Below are positions 1-5,472 of a stretch of DNA of 6,421 bases, in pieces (position 1 is the stretch's first letter; every line of letters starts with the position of its first letter). The position numbers were made by a program, and so were the translations under genes. This DNA comes from Clostridia bacterium. Its GTDB lineage: Bacteria > Bacillota > Clostridia > UBA1381. The notes beneath the pieces were generated by a model. That model worked only from the letters and a program-made list of their open reading frames with translations. It searched no databases and had not been told where the DNA came from. The DNA lies in contig JAFQNU010000054.1 in assembly GCA_017420825.1 (NCBI GenBank), positions 1 to 6,421 of the forward strand, given 5' to 3'.

Positions 1-326
1 CGATAAATTCCGCATGGATTTTCATCAGGAACATATGGCGGGTCAACAGGGTGTGGATAATTTACATTTGCATAATTAGGATCTTCGTATCCGTGCATTT
101 GCCAGCAAGACGGAACAGGTATTTTATCCCAATCAGAAATATCATCACATACATCTATATCCCTTTTATAGAACTTAAAATCCCACTCTCCATTTAAAAG
201 CATATAATAAGCCGACTTTTCCTTTTTACCCTCTAAAGCCTTTTCAAGACTATCATATGGTATGTAATATGATCTCTGTTTCTCAATATTTTCATGAATT
301 AACTGTGGATTTTCATAAACTCTCAT
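1..326 (-). CDS. Beta-galactosidase, glycoside hydrolase family 2 (N-terminal part, cut by window edge)
   Basis: The first 108 codons of a gene that continues beyond base 1; no stop codon is reached. The product is the N-terminal sugar-binding jelly-roll region of a LacZ-type GH2 beta-galactosidase, a cytoplasmic enzyme that releases galactose from lactose or other beta-galactosides. Recognisable family motifs are LNGEWDFKFY (residues 44-53), PSCWQMHGYEDPNYANV (72-88) and YPHPVDPPYVPDENPCGIY (90-108); the last two are hallmarks of the LacZ N-terminal domain, including the loop near the active site. No signal peptide is visible, as expected for a cytoplasmic enzyme. The ATG at 324-326 is preceded by AAAGGAG seven bases upstream. 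The catalytic acid and nucleophile lie outside the window, so activity and exact substrate cannot be judged; another GH2 specificity is possible but less likely. It has its own promoter and a candidate operator. Confidence 0.9.
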   Translation of the reverse strand, partial: MRVYENPQLIHENIEKQRSYYIPYDSLEKALEGKKEKSAYYMLLNGEWDFKFYKRDIDVCDDISDWDKIPVPSCWQMHGYEDPNYANVNYPHPVDPPYVPDENPCGIY

Positions 327-338
327 GGTATTTCTCCT

Positions 339-359
339 TTACATTATTTGTTAATGTAA
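339..359. promoter_or_regulatory. Palindrome over the predicted start site of the beta-galactosidase gene (candidate operator)
   Basis: A perfect inverted repeat, TTACATTA-TTTGT-TAATGTAA, with 8-base arms and a 5-base centre. It touches the last base of the -10 box, spans the predicted transcription start and ends inside the AAAGGAG ribosome-binding site. That position suits a repressor operator. As RNA it could form a weak AT hairpin next to the ribosome-binding site, but no U-run follows, so it is not a terminator. The cognate regulator is not in the window. Confidence 0.5.
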
Positions 360-387
360 TTATACAGGAATTAATAGTAAAAGTCAA
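359..387 (-). promoter_or_regulatory. Sigma-A promoter of the beta-galactosidase gene
   Basis: On the minus strand TTGACT (382-387) and a perfect TATAAT (359-364) are separated by exactly 17 bases. Transcription should start near 352, giving a leader of about 26 nt before the ATG at 326. The -35 box begins only a few bases after the stop codon of the upstream sipL-like gene, so this gene can be expressed in vegetative cells independently of its sporulation neighbour. Confidence 0.85.
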
Positions 388-393
388 CAAAAA

Positions 394-1908
394 TCAACAA
401 GGAATAAGAAGTTTCTGACCTGTCAATACACTATCACTCTCAAGTGAATTAATTTTACAAATATCATCAACCTTAACTGCATATTTTTTTGCAACACTCC
501 ATAAAGTGTCACCATCTTTTGCAAAATAGATTATAATATCATTTTTATCAGTCTTGTCACATACATTCACATCGGATATAACCCTGATTTTCTTTTTTTC
601 ACCAAGGCATATATCAAAATCAATTATACATCTTAACTCTATCTCACCCATTGAATTCATATTATAGCTTATATGGTCAATACAGCAATTATAATTCACT
701 TTCATACCTTCACGAGCCGTATCACAACTAAAGTTAAAGCTAAGAGGTATATCTTTTTTAAACGAATATACTGCACATTTTTTGTTGTCTGTAAGGTATA
801 ATACATATACCTTCAACCTGGTTTCAACGTCCACCTCGCCATTATTGGATATCATTCTCGTTCCGTCAAGCTCAGCTATAACATTATAAATTCTCATAAC
901 CGGAGGAAGATTTGTATCAGGCACAATTATTTCCTTTATTGATTTTTGCTGTTGTATTCTTCCTCCAAAACAATTTACCTCCCTTTCGTCATATATTAAC
1001 TGTGTATCCTTCCCTACATAGTAACAATCCGATGTCCAATTTATTTCATTATAACAATTCGCTCTCACTGATGCTCCAACAAGACACTCTATATTTATAA
1101 TTCGCATGTCAGATTCACTGTCAGGCTCTAATGAAGATGTTATATCACATATTGATAGCTTTACACTGCACTCATCATTTGGGTCACAGTTATATAAATC
1201 AAAAACCTCAGTAAAAGGAAATTCACTTTCACAAAAATCCACTCCACCATCACAGGTCAGGTAAAGAACGCAGACATTTACAACACCCTTTACGATAACC
1301 TTTCCAGAAACAGCCTTTATCTCTTTATTAGAAATTTTTGCATCGGTCTTTAGTATTTCCTTTGCTGATACTCTTGTTGATGGTATTTCAATGCTGTCTT
1401 GGATTATAAATTCTCCATCGTCATTACATGCAATGGCATTCTCTACAAAGCAATCACAAATACATTCCGCTCCCTCACCAATCTCACATTGGTTTATTTT
1501 ATTCTGTTTACTTCCAATAACCTCGTATTCTACACAAACAGCCGATTTAATTGCAAGCTTTCTCGAATTTAACAGTGTAAAATCAATTTTAATAACATCA
1601 GATGATATTGCTAACTTTGCACTGTCATCAATATCACCCAATTCAAATCTGTCTCGGAAATCAAACGATGCCTTTATACAGCCTGTACTCTCATCCTCAC
1701 CGTCAGGAATATATAATATATTTACATTTAATATACCCTCTAAGAAAATACCTCCGCTTGTAATACCCTTGTCCGTTATATGACATGATGCATCTACCTG
1801 TAAAACCTTTAACACATCTGCCTTAACATCCGGTACAATTATATCACCTTCAACAGCTATCCTCTCTTTTCCCTCATATAAAATTTCCAAACATCTCTCC
1901 TGCTCCAT
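394..1908 (-). CDS. sipL: SipL-like spore coat/cortex morphogenesis protein (three SPOCS/DUF3794 repeats + LysM)
   Basis: A 504-residue protein with no signal peptide. Three SPOCS (DUF3794) repeats are visible at about 15-130, 168-280 and 325-435. Each starts with an I(I/E)(V/I)P strand and contains a [GV]xLxVxVLY[IL]-type strand (NVNILYI, NVCVLYL, KVYVLYL). A C-terminal LysM domain (about 459-503) reads KDGDTLWSVAKKYAVKVDD followed by INSL and LIP. This architecture matches SipL of Clostridioides difficile, which is made in the mother cell and binds the coat base protein SpoIVA through its LysM domain, anchoring the coat to the forespore. The function is inferred from the architecture. The ATG at 1906-1908 has AAAGGA eight bases upstream; an in-frame TTG at 1941 has no such site. 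The protein is oddly rich in cysteine: 28 residues, including CICDC at 149-153 and the final residue. Other clostridial DUF3794-LysM paralogues cannot be excluded. Confidence 0.85.
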   Translation of the reverse strand: MEQERCLEILYEGKERIAVEGDIIVPDVKADVLKVLQVDASCHITDKGITSGGIFLEGILNVNILYIPDGEDESTGCIKASFDFRDRFELGDIDDSAKLAISSDVIKIDFTLLNSRKLAIKSAVCVEYEVIGSKQNKINQCEIGEGAECICDCFVENAIACNDDGEFIIQDSIEIPSTRVSAKEILKTDAKISNKEIKAVSGKVIVKGVVNVCVLYLTCDGGVDFCESEFPFTEVFDLYNCDPNDECSVKLSICDITSSLEPDSESDMRIINIECLVGASVRANCYNEINWTSDCYYVGKDTQLIYDEREVNCFGGRIQQQKSIKEIIVPDTNLPPVMRIYNVIAELDGTRMISNNGEVDVETRLKVYVLYLTDNKKCAVYSFKKDIPLSFNFSCDTAREGMKVNYNCCIDHISYNMNSMGEIELRCIIDFDICLGEKKKIRVISDVNVCDKTDKNDIIIYFAKDGDTLWSVAKKYAVKVDDICKINSLESDSVLTGQKLLIPC

Positions 1909-1940
1909 ATAATCATTCCTTTCGTTAGAATTACAGTACA

Positions 1941-1970
1941 ATTCTATGAACAGCGTTTAAAAAATATGCT
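1941..1970 (-). promoter_or_regulatory. Sigma-E-like (mother-cell sporulation) promoter of the sipL-like gene
   Basis: On the minus strand AGCATATT (1963-1970) and CATAGAAT (1941-1948) are separated by 14 bases. The known sigma-E pattern is roughly GKMATATT, a 13-15 base spacer, then CATACAHT, so each half has one mismatch. The predicted start near 1934 gives a leader of about 25 nt before the ATG at 1908. Sigma-E control is what is known for sipL and for SpoVID. The match was judged by eye. Confidence 0.6.
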
Positions 1971-2005
1971 AAAAATTTAAACAGCGGCATTTTGCCGCTG
2001 TTTAA
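1971..2005 (-). terminator. Intrinsic terminator of thrS
   Basis: A perfect 13-base stem (arms 1977-1989 and 1993-2005, core ACAGCGGCA/TGCCGCTGT) with a 3-base loop, followed on the minus strand by AATTTTT. It begins six bases after the thrS stop codon and ends right at the -35 box of the sipL-like promoter, insulating the sporulation gene from thrS transcription. Confidence 0.9.
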
Positions 2006-2011
2006 CACTAA

Positions 2012-3763
2012 TTATAATTTCTTTGTTCTTACTTCTTCACAGATTTTTTCAATAAATTCATCAATACTCATAGCACCAATGTCTCCGTCTTTTCTAGAAC
2101 GTACAGATACGGTATTATTTTCAATATCCTTATCACCAATTACGAGCATATACGGAACCTTTTCAAGCTGAGCTTCCCTAATTTTATAACCAATCTTTTC
2201 AGAGCGGTCATCAACCTCAATTCTAATAATTCCTGCATCTTCAAGTCTTTTCTTAACCTCATATACATAATCAAGATGTCTGTCAGCAATTGCTAAAAGC
2301 TTAACCTGTACAGGTGCAAGCCATACCGGGAAGGCTCCTGCATATTTTTCAATTAACAGTGCAAGAGTTCTCTCATAACAACCAATAGAAGTTCTGTGAA
2401 TAATATACGGATTTTTCTTTATGCCGTCTTTATCAACATACTCCATGCCAAACTTTTCAGCAAGCATTTGGTCAATCTGAATAGTAATCAAGGTATCTTC
2501 TTTACCATGAACATTCTTTATCTGGATATCGAGCTTCGGACCATAGAATGCAGCCTCACCAACACCTATTTTATATGGTATTTCAAGATGGTCAAGAATT
2601 TTCTTCATCATGCCCTGTGCTTCATCCCATTGCTCGTCTGTACCAATATATTTCTCTCTGTCATCAGGATCCCATTGTGAGAATCTATATGACACATCTT
2701 CATACAAGCCGAGAGTTTTTAACATGTATATTGCAAGTTCAAGACAACCCTTAAATTCACCTTCAAGCTGTTCAGGGGTACACATTAAATGTCCTTCTGA
2801 AATAGTAAATTGTCTTACTCTTATAAGACCATGCATTTCTCCCGATGCTTCATTTCTGAATAATGTTGAGGTTTCGTTAAGTCTCATTGGTAAATCTCTG
2901 TATGAGCGTCCTCTGTTCAAGAAAGCCTGATACTGGAACGGACAAGTCATAGGACGTAGTGCAAATACTTCCTTATCCTTTTCTTCGTCACCCAAAACAA
3001 ACATTCCGTCCTGATAGTGGTCCCAATGTCCCGAAACCTTATACAAATCACTCTTTGCCATAAGCGGTGTTTTGGTTAACTGCCAACCTCTTTTTTGTTC
3101 TTCGTCCTCAACAAATCTTTGCAAAAGTTGAATAATTCTTGCACCTTTAGGAAGCATAATAGGCAAACCCTGACCAATAATCTCAGAGGTTGTAAACAAC
3201 TCAAGTTCACGTCCAAGCTTATTGTGGTCTCTCTTTTTAGCCTCCTCAAGCTGTTCTAAATGAGCAGTTAAATCTTCCTTATTTGAAAATGCAGTTGCAT
3301 AAATTCTCTGAAGCATTTTGTTCTTCTCATCACCCCTCCAATATGCACCTGTTGCACTCAAAAGCTTGTATGCCTTTATTTTGCTTGTATATGCAACGTG
3401 AGGGCCTGCACAAAGGTCTGTAAACTCTCCCTGCTTATAAAATGATATAACAGCATCTTTCGGCAGCTCATTGATAAGTTCTATCTTATATGGTTCATCT
3501 TTCATAAGCTCAAGTGCTTCTTCACGACTTAATTCAAATCGCTCAATCTTTAAATTCTCCTTCGCAATTTTCTTCATTTCTGCCTCAATTTTTTCCAAAT
3601 CCTCAGGTGTAAAGGTGTGCTCAGTGTCAAAGTCATAATAAAAACCGTTGTCTATTGCCGGTCCTATTGCAATCTTTGTTTCCGGGAACAATCTCTTTAC
3701 CGCCTGCGCCATTACATGAGACGCAGAATGTCTTAAAATTTGTAATTCGTTCATTTCACTCAT
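2012..3763 (-). CDS. thrS: Threonine--tRNA ligase (ThrRS), form lacking the N-terminal TGS domain
   Basis: A 583-residue class II synthetase that charges tRNA-Thr with threonine in the cytoplasm. Domains in order: editing domain at about 1-180, with the zinc-type HxxxH (H12, H16) and CxxxH (C118, H122) that clear mis-charged serine; catalytic domain at about 190-480, with motif 2 FRNE (R303), zinc ligands C274, H325 and H456, and motif 3 R465; anticodon-binding domain at about 482-583, starting LAPVQVKLLAIAD. The C274-H325 spacing of 51 equals that of the E. coli enzyme (C334-H385). Typical ThrRS has about 640 residues; the missing ~60 are the TGS domain, since the protein opens directly on the editing-domain helix. 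The ATG at 3761-3763 follows AGGAGG by ten bases. An in-frame GTG at 3799 lies inside the leader terminator and is rejected. Expression is controlled by the upstream T-box leader. Confidence 0.97.
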   Translation of the reverse strand: MSEMNELQILRHSASHVMAQAVKRLFPETKIAIGPAIDNGFYYDFDTEHTFTPEDLEKIEAEMKKIAKENLKIERFELSREEALELMKDEPYKIELINELPKDAVISFYKQGEFTDLCAGPHVAYTSKIKAYKLLSATGAYWRGDEKNKMLQRIYATAFSNKEDLTAHLEQLEEAKKRDHNKLGRELELFTTSEIIGQGLPIMLPKGARIIQLLQRFVEDEEQKRGWQLTKTPLMAKSDLYKVSGHWDHYQDGMFVLGDEEKDKEVFALRPMTCPFQYQAFLNRGRSYRDLPMRLNETSTLFRNEASGEMHGLIRVRQFTISEGHLMCTPEQLEGEFKGCLELAIYMLKTLGLYEDVSYRFSQWDPDDREKYIGTDEQWDEAQGMMKKILDHLEIPYKIGVGEAAFYGPKLDIQIKNVHGKEDTLITIQIDQMLAEKFGMEYVDKDGIKKNPYIIHRTSIGCYERTLALLIEKYAGAFPVWLAPVQVKLLAIADRHLDYVYEVKKRLEDAGIIRIEVDDRSEKIGYKIREAQLEKVPYMLVIGDKDIENNTVSVRSRKDGDIGAMSIDEFIEKICEEVRTKKL

Positions 3764-3773
3764 TTTTTTCTTT

Positions 3774-3779
3774 CCTCCT
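3774..3779 (-). promoter_or_regulatory. Ribosome-binding site that fixes the thrS start
   Basis: AGGAGG on the minus strand, ten bases before the ATG at 3763. It lies downstream of the leader terminator, so ribosomes can only use it on read-through transcripts. The spacing to the next ATG (codon 4) would be 19 bases, too far, which favours the chosen start. Confidence 0.85.
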
Positions 3780-3785
3780 GTAAAT

Positions 3786-3823
3786 AAAAAAACACCCACT
3801 AAGCCTTTTAATGCTTAGGGATG
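3786..3823 (-). terminator. Conditional terminator of the thrS T-box leader
   Basis: On the minus strand CATCCCTAAGC (3813-3823) pairs with GCTTAGTGGGTG (3793-3804) over 11 pairs with one bulged U and an 8-base loop, followed by seven T (3786-3792). Its 5' arm also supplies the CCCT and GCAT needed by the antiterminator, which makes it the off-state of the T-box switch. Confidence 0.9.
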
Positions 3824-4036
3824 CAATATACTTTTGCACGGTTCCACCCTAATTACAGCTCTCGCTGTCACTTAATTTCCCATAACGCAGGGTATGACGG
3901 CTATATCTAATAAGCTTTTGCCTTTCAATACGCAACTCCAAAGTGGTGTTCACTGTAATCCATTAAAGAATGCTTTCAGCCTCGACATTCTCTCTCTTAT
4001 AACTACCATACAGCTACTGTCTTTTTCATAGTCATT
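3786..4036 (-). promoter_or_regulatory. Threonine T-box leader of thrS (tRNA-sensing riboswitch)
   Basis: An untranslated leader of about 250 nt that binds tRNA-Thr and allows read-through into thrS when the tRNA is uncharged. On the minus strand, Stem I holds the AGAGAG stretch and a distal arm AGAATG/CATTCT enclosing a GGCTGAAAG loop (about 3970-3995). The specifier region reads GAACACCACTTTGGAGT; ACC at 3945-3947 is a threonine codon followed by the usual purine, so anticodon GGU is expected. A short hairpin ACAGC-GAGA-GCTGT (3855-3868) precedes the T-box AGGGTGGAACCGTGC (3836-3850). In the antiterminator, AGGG pairs with CCCT and GTGCAA with TTGCAT, leaving the 7-base bulge TGGAACC to bind the tRNA acceptor end. 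The UGGA predicts discriminator base U in the cognate tRNA. The antiterminator uses the 5' arm of the terminator, so the two are mutually exclusive. Confidence 0.93.
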
Positions 4037-4042
4037 ACTAAT

Positions 4043-4071
4043 ATTATGACATTATTTTTTGTTTTTGTCAA
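4043..4071 (-). promoter_or_regulatory. thrS: Sigma-A promoter of the thrS leader
   Basis: A consensus TTGACA (4066-4071) and CATAAT (4043-4048) on the minus strand with a 17-base spacer. A TG one base before the -10 box gives an extended -10 element. The predicted start is near 4036, just upstream of Stem I of the T-box. It is back to back with the tRNA-Leu promoter; their -35 boxes are 38 bases apart across very AT-rich DNA. Confidence 0.85.
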
Positions 4072-4109
4072 GCATTTTTAAAGAATTTAATAAAATTTAA
4101 TTTATATTA

Positions 4110-4138
4110 TTGACATATTACTATTTTTATGATATTAT
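4110..4138 (+). promoter_or_regulatory. Sigma-A promoter of the tRNA-Leu gene
   Basis: TTGACA (4110-4115) and TATTAT (4133-4138) with a 17-base spacer and an extended -10 TG (4130-4131). Transcription should start near 4145, about 19 bases before the mature tRNA 5' end. The strong elements fit a stable-RNA promoter. Confidence 0.85.
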
Positions 4139-4163
4139 TATTAGGATTTAAATGACATTTTAT

Positions 4164-4250
4164 GCGGATATGGCGGAATTGGCAGACGCGCATGGTTCAG
4201 GTCCATGTGAAAGCGATTTCATGCAGGTTCAAGTCCTGTTATCCGCACCA
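4164..4250 (+). tRNA. tRNA-Leu, anticodon CAG
   Basis: An 87-base class II tRNA with all arms. The acceptor stem GCGGATA/TATCCGC has seven perfect pairs. The D stem is GCG/CGC. The anticodon stem CATGG/CCATG encloses loop TTCAGGT, with anticodon CAG at 4198-4200. A long variable arm TGAAA-GCGA-TTTCA marks it as a leucine- or serine-type tRNA. The T arm has loop TTCAAGT, followed by discriminator A and an encoded CCA end (4248-4250). It reads the leucine codon CUG. It has its own promoter and terminator, so it is a single-gene unit. Confidence 0.97.
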
Positions 4251-4256
4251 AAACAT

Positions 4257-4290
4257 AAAAAATCCGAACCTTACACAGTTCGGATTTTTT
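4257..4290. terminator. Bidirectional terminator shared by tRNA-Leu and the SLH-protein gene
   Basis: Arms AAAAAATCCGAAC (4257-4269) and GTTCGGATTTTTT (4278-4290) pair perfectly over 13 bases with an 8-base loop. The six T end the plus-strand tRNA transcript; the mirror run of A gives six T on the minus strand, ending the SLH-protein transcript whose stop codon is at 4307-4309. Confidence 0.92.
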
Positions 4291-4306
4291 GTTATAATTT
4301 ACAACA

Positions 4307-5308
4307 TTACGGCATTAATTCAATCACACCAAGCTGTATTAGTGGTTTTGTAGCTCCAGCTGTTCCCTTAGCATGACCTGTTCTGTTCTCTATATTTGAC
4401 AAATCTATAAAGGTATCAAGTGTGCAGGCACTTACATCATGTACCGTTCCTGTAACAGCAATATTACCGCCTCTTCCTATAATTTCTCCTGTTGAAACTA
4501 TATCAATAAGCTTTACATCGCCTTCAACACCATCACCGATAATAATTATGTCATCGCTCTCAAGCTTCTCAATGACAACATCGGCAGATTTAATCAATAT
4601 ATTACCATCCTCAAGTTCCTTATAAACACCCGGCTCTGTAATATAGGTTTTTATAAGATTATCCATAAGAACAGCAAACTCAGAACGTGTTATATAATCA
4701 TTTGGTTTTAACTCACCCTCAACACCATTCCAATATCCATTACCTACTACACTTGAAAGATATGGTTTTGCCCATTCCTTAATTTCATCGGCATCAGAAA
4801 ATGCATCAAGACATTTTTCGTCTGATTCACCCAAATCAAATACTCTTGTTACAACTGTAAAACATTCAGAAAAAGTTATAAAGTTATCAGGATTTAATTT
4901 TCCGTCATCTGTTCCACCAAATGCTTTCATGTACACTGCTTTTGCAAATTCCGAATAATACCATTTACTTTCAGAAACATCGGGGAATGCCGAAATATCA
5001 GCCTCTTTGTTTACTCCAAAAGCTCGCACAATAATAGCTGCCATCTGCGCTCTTGTTATGTTATCGTCAGGCAGAATTTTTCCGTCAGATCCATTTAACA
5101 AACCATTTTTAACAGCTCTTTTTAAAGCTTCGGTTGTCCAGTTATCAGGCATATCAGGAAAAACTACTTCCTCTGTTTCTTCAACAATTTCAGAAATTTC
5201 TTCTACTTCAACAACCTCTGTTACTTCCTCGTCTGCCAAAGCTGTAAGCGGCAGACACATTGAACCGGCTAACATAAGTGATAATATTATTTTTGTATGC
5301 TTTTTCAT
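4307..5308 (-). CDS. Secreted S-layer homology (SLH) domain protein
   Basis: A 333-residue exported protein predicted to bind the cell wall. Residues 1-25 form a signal peptide (KK at the start, hydrophobic core, ALA before D26). A very acidic, valine-rich linker follows (26-49, 11 Glu). Three SLH repeats lie at about 50-98, 108-160 and 170-220, each beginning F[PS]D. The signature helices read ITRAQ (85-89), ITFSE (144-148) and ITRSE (206-210), so the middle repeat has lost its usual arginine. SLH triplets typically bind pyruvylated secondary wall polymer. The C-terminal ~110 residues contain DVVIEKLESDDIIIIGDGV and IIGRGGN, resembling one copy of the beta-rich repeat seen in clostridial SLH proteins; the specific role is unknown. 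The start ATG follows AGGAGG by eight bases. It is transcribed divergently from the Fur-family gene. Confidence 0.9.
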   Translation of the reverse strand: MKKHTKIILSLMLAGSMCLPLTALADEEVTEVVEVEEISEIVEETEEVVFPDMPDNWTTEALKRAVKNGLLNGSDGKILPDDNITRAQMAAIIVRAFGVNKEADISAFPDVSESKWYYSEFAKAVYMKAFGGTDDGKLNPDNFITFSECFTVVTRVFDLGESDEKCLDAFSDADEIKEWAKPYLSSVVGNGYWNGVEGELKPNDYITRSEFAVLMDNLIKTYITEPGVYKELEDGNILIKSADVVIEKLESDDIIIIGDGVEGDVKLIDIVSTGEIIGRGGNIAVTGTVHDVSACTLDTFIDLSNIENRTGHAKGTAGATKPLIQLGVIELMP

Positions 5309-5341
5309 TATGTAATCCTCCTAAAATTAATCATTATGTTA

Positions 5342-5370
5342 AGTATATCAGAAATTTTGATAAAAATCAA
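5342..5370 (-). promoter_or_regulatory. Sigma-A promoter of the SLH-protein gene
   Basis: TTGATT (5365-5370) and TATACT (5342-5347) on the minus strand with a 17-base spacer and an extended -10 TG. The predicted start near 5335 gives a leader of about 27 nt with AGGAGG at 5317-5322. It lies about 42 bases from the divergent Fur-family promoter. Confidence 0.75.
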
Positions 5371-5411
5371 TATATTTTCATTAATAAAAATAATATAATT
5401 ATGTTTTTTTA

Positions 5412-5440
5412 TTGACTTTTCTTAAAATCGGTTGTATAAT
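5412..5440 (+). promoter_or_regulatory. Sigma-A promoter of the zur-like/zinc transport operon
   Basis: TTGACT (5412-5417) and a perfect TATAAT (5435-5440) with a 17-base spacer. The predicted start is near 5447, inside the palindrome at 5442-5456, so a bound repressor would block initiation. Confidence 0.85.
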
Positions 5441-5441
5441 A

Positions 5442-5456
5442 TGAGAGTAATTCTCA
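5442..5456. promoter_or_regulatory. Fur/Zur-type operator
   Basis: TGAGAGT-A-ATTCTCA is a 7-1-7 palindrome with six of seven pairs matching, the layout known for Fur-family operators; it agrees with the classic Fur-type TGATAATNATTATCA at 11 of 14 positions. It starts one base after the -10 box. With a Fur-family regulator and a zinc-type lipoprotein directly downstream, autoregulation by zinc is the natural inference. Confidence 0.65.
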
Positions 5457-5472
5457 AATTTATGGTGATTTT

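Noticed and set aside
912..1783. Plus-strand open frames (912-1100, 1391-1783) inside the sipL-like gene
   Set aside because: Antisense shadows of a well-supported coding sequence; low-complexity products without recognisable domains.
1909..1941. N-terminal extension of the sipL-like protein from an in-frame TTG at 1941
   Set aside because: The TTG overlaps the -10 box of the sigma-E-like promoter and has no ribosome-binding site, whereas the ATG at 1908 has AAAGGA at good spacing and starts near the first conserved strand.
2396..2930. Plus-strand open frames inside thrS
   Set aside because: Antisense to conserved ThrRS catalytic motifs; no family resemblance or ribosome-binding sites.
3764..3799. 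N-terminal extension of ThrRS from an in-frame GTG at 3799
   Set aside because: The GTG lies inside the leader terminator stem, and the extension encodes the terminator and AGGAGG site rather than conserved protein.
4152..4376. Overlapping short plus-strand open frames across the tRNA gene
   Set aside because: They read through a complete tRNA-Leu and its terminator; no ribosome-binding site or protein family resemblance.
5252..5308. Possible lipobox in the SLH protein signal peptide (GSMC at residues 15-18)
   Set aside because: Methionine directly before the cysteine does not fit the lipobox; a standard ALA cleavage site follows at residue 25.
5007..5315. Plus-strand open frame (102 codons) opposite the start of the SLH gene
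   Set aside because: Serine/threonine-rich complement of the acidic linker and signal peptide; a coding shadow.
5357..5370. Small inverted repeat TTGAT-AAAA-ATCAA over the SLH promoter -35 box
   Set aside because: Five-base AT-rich arms are expected by chance in this composition; no supporting context.
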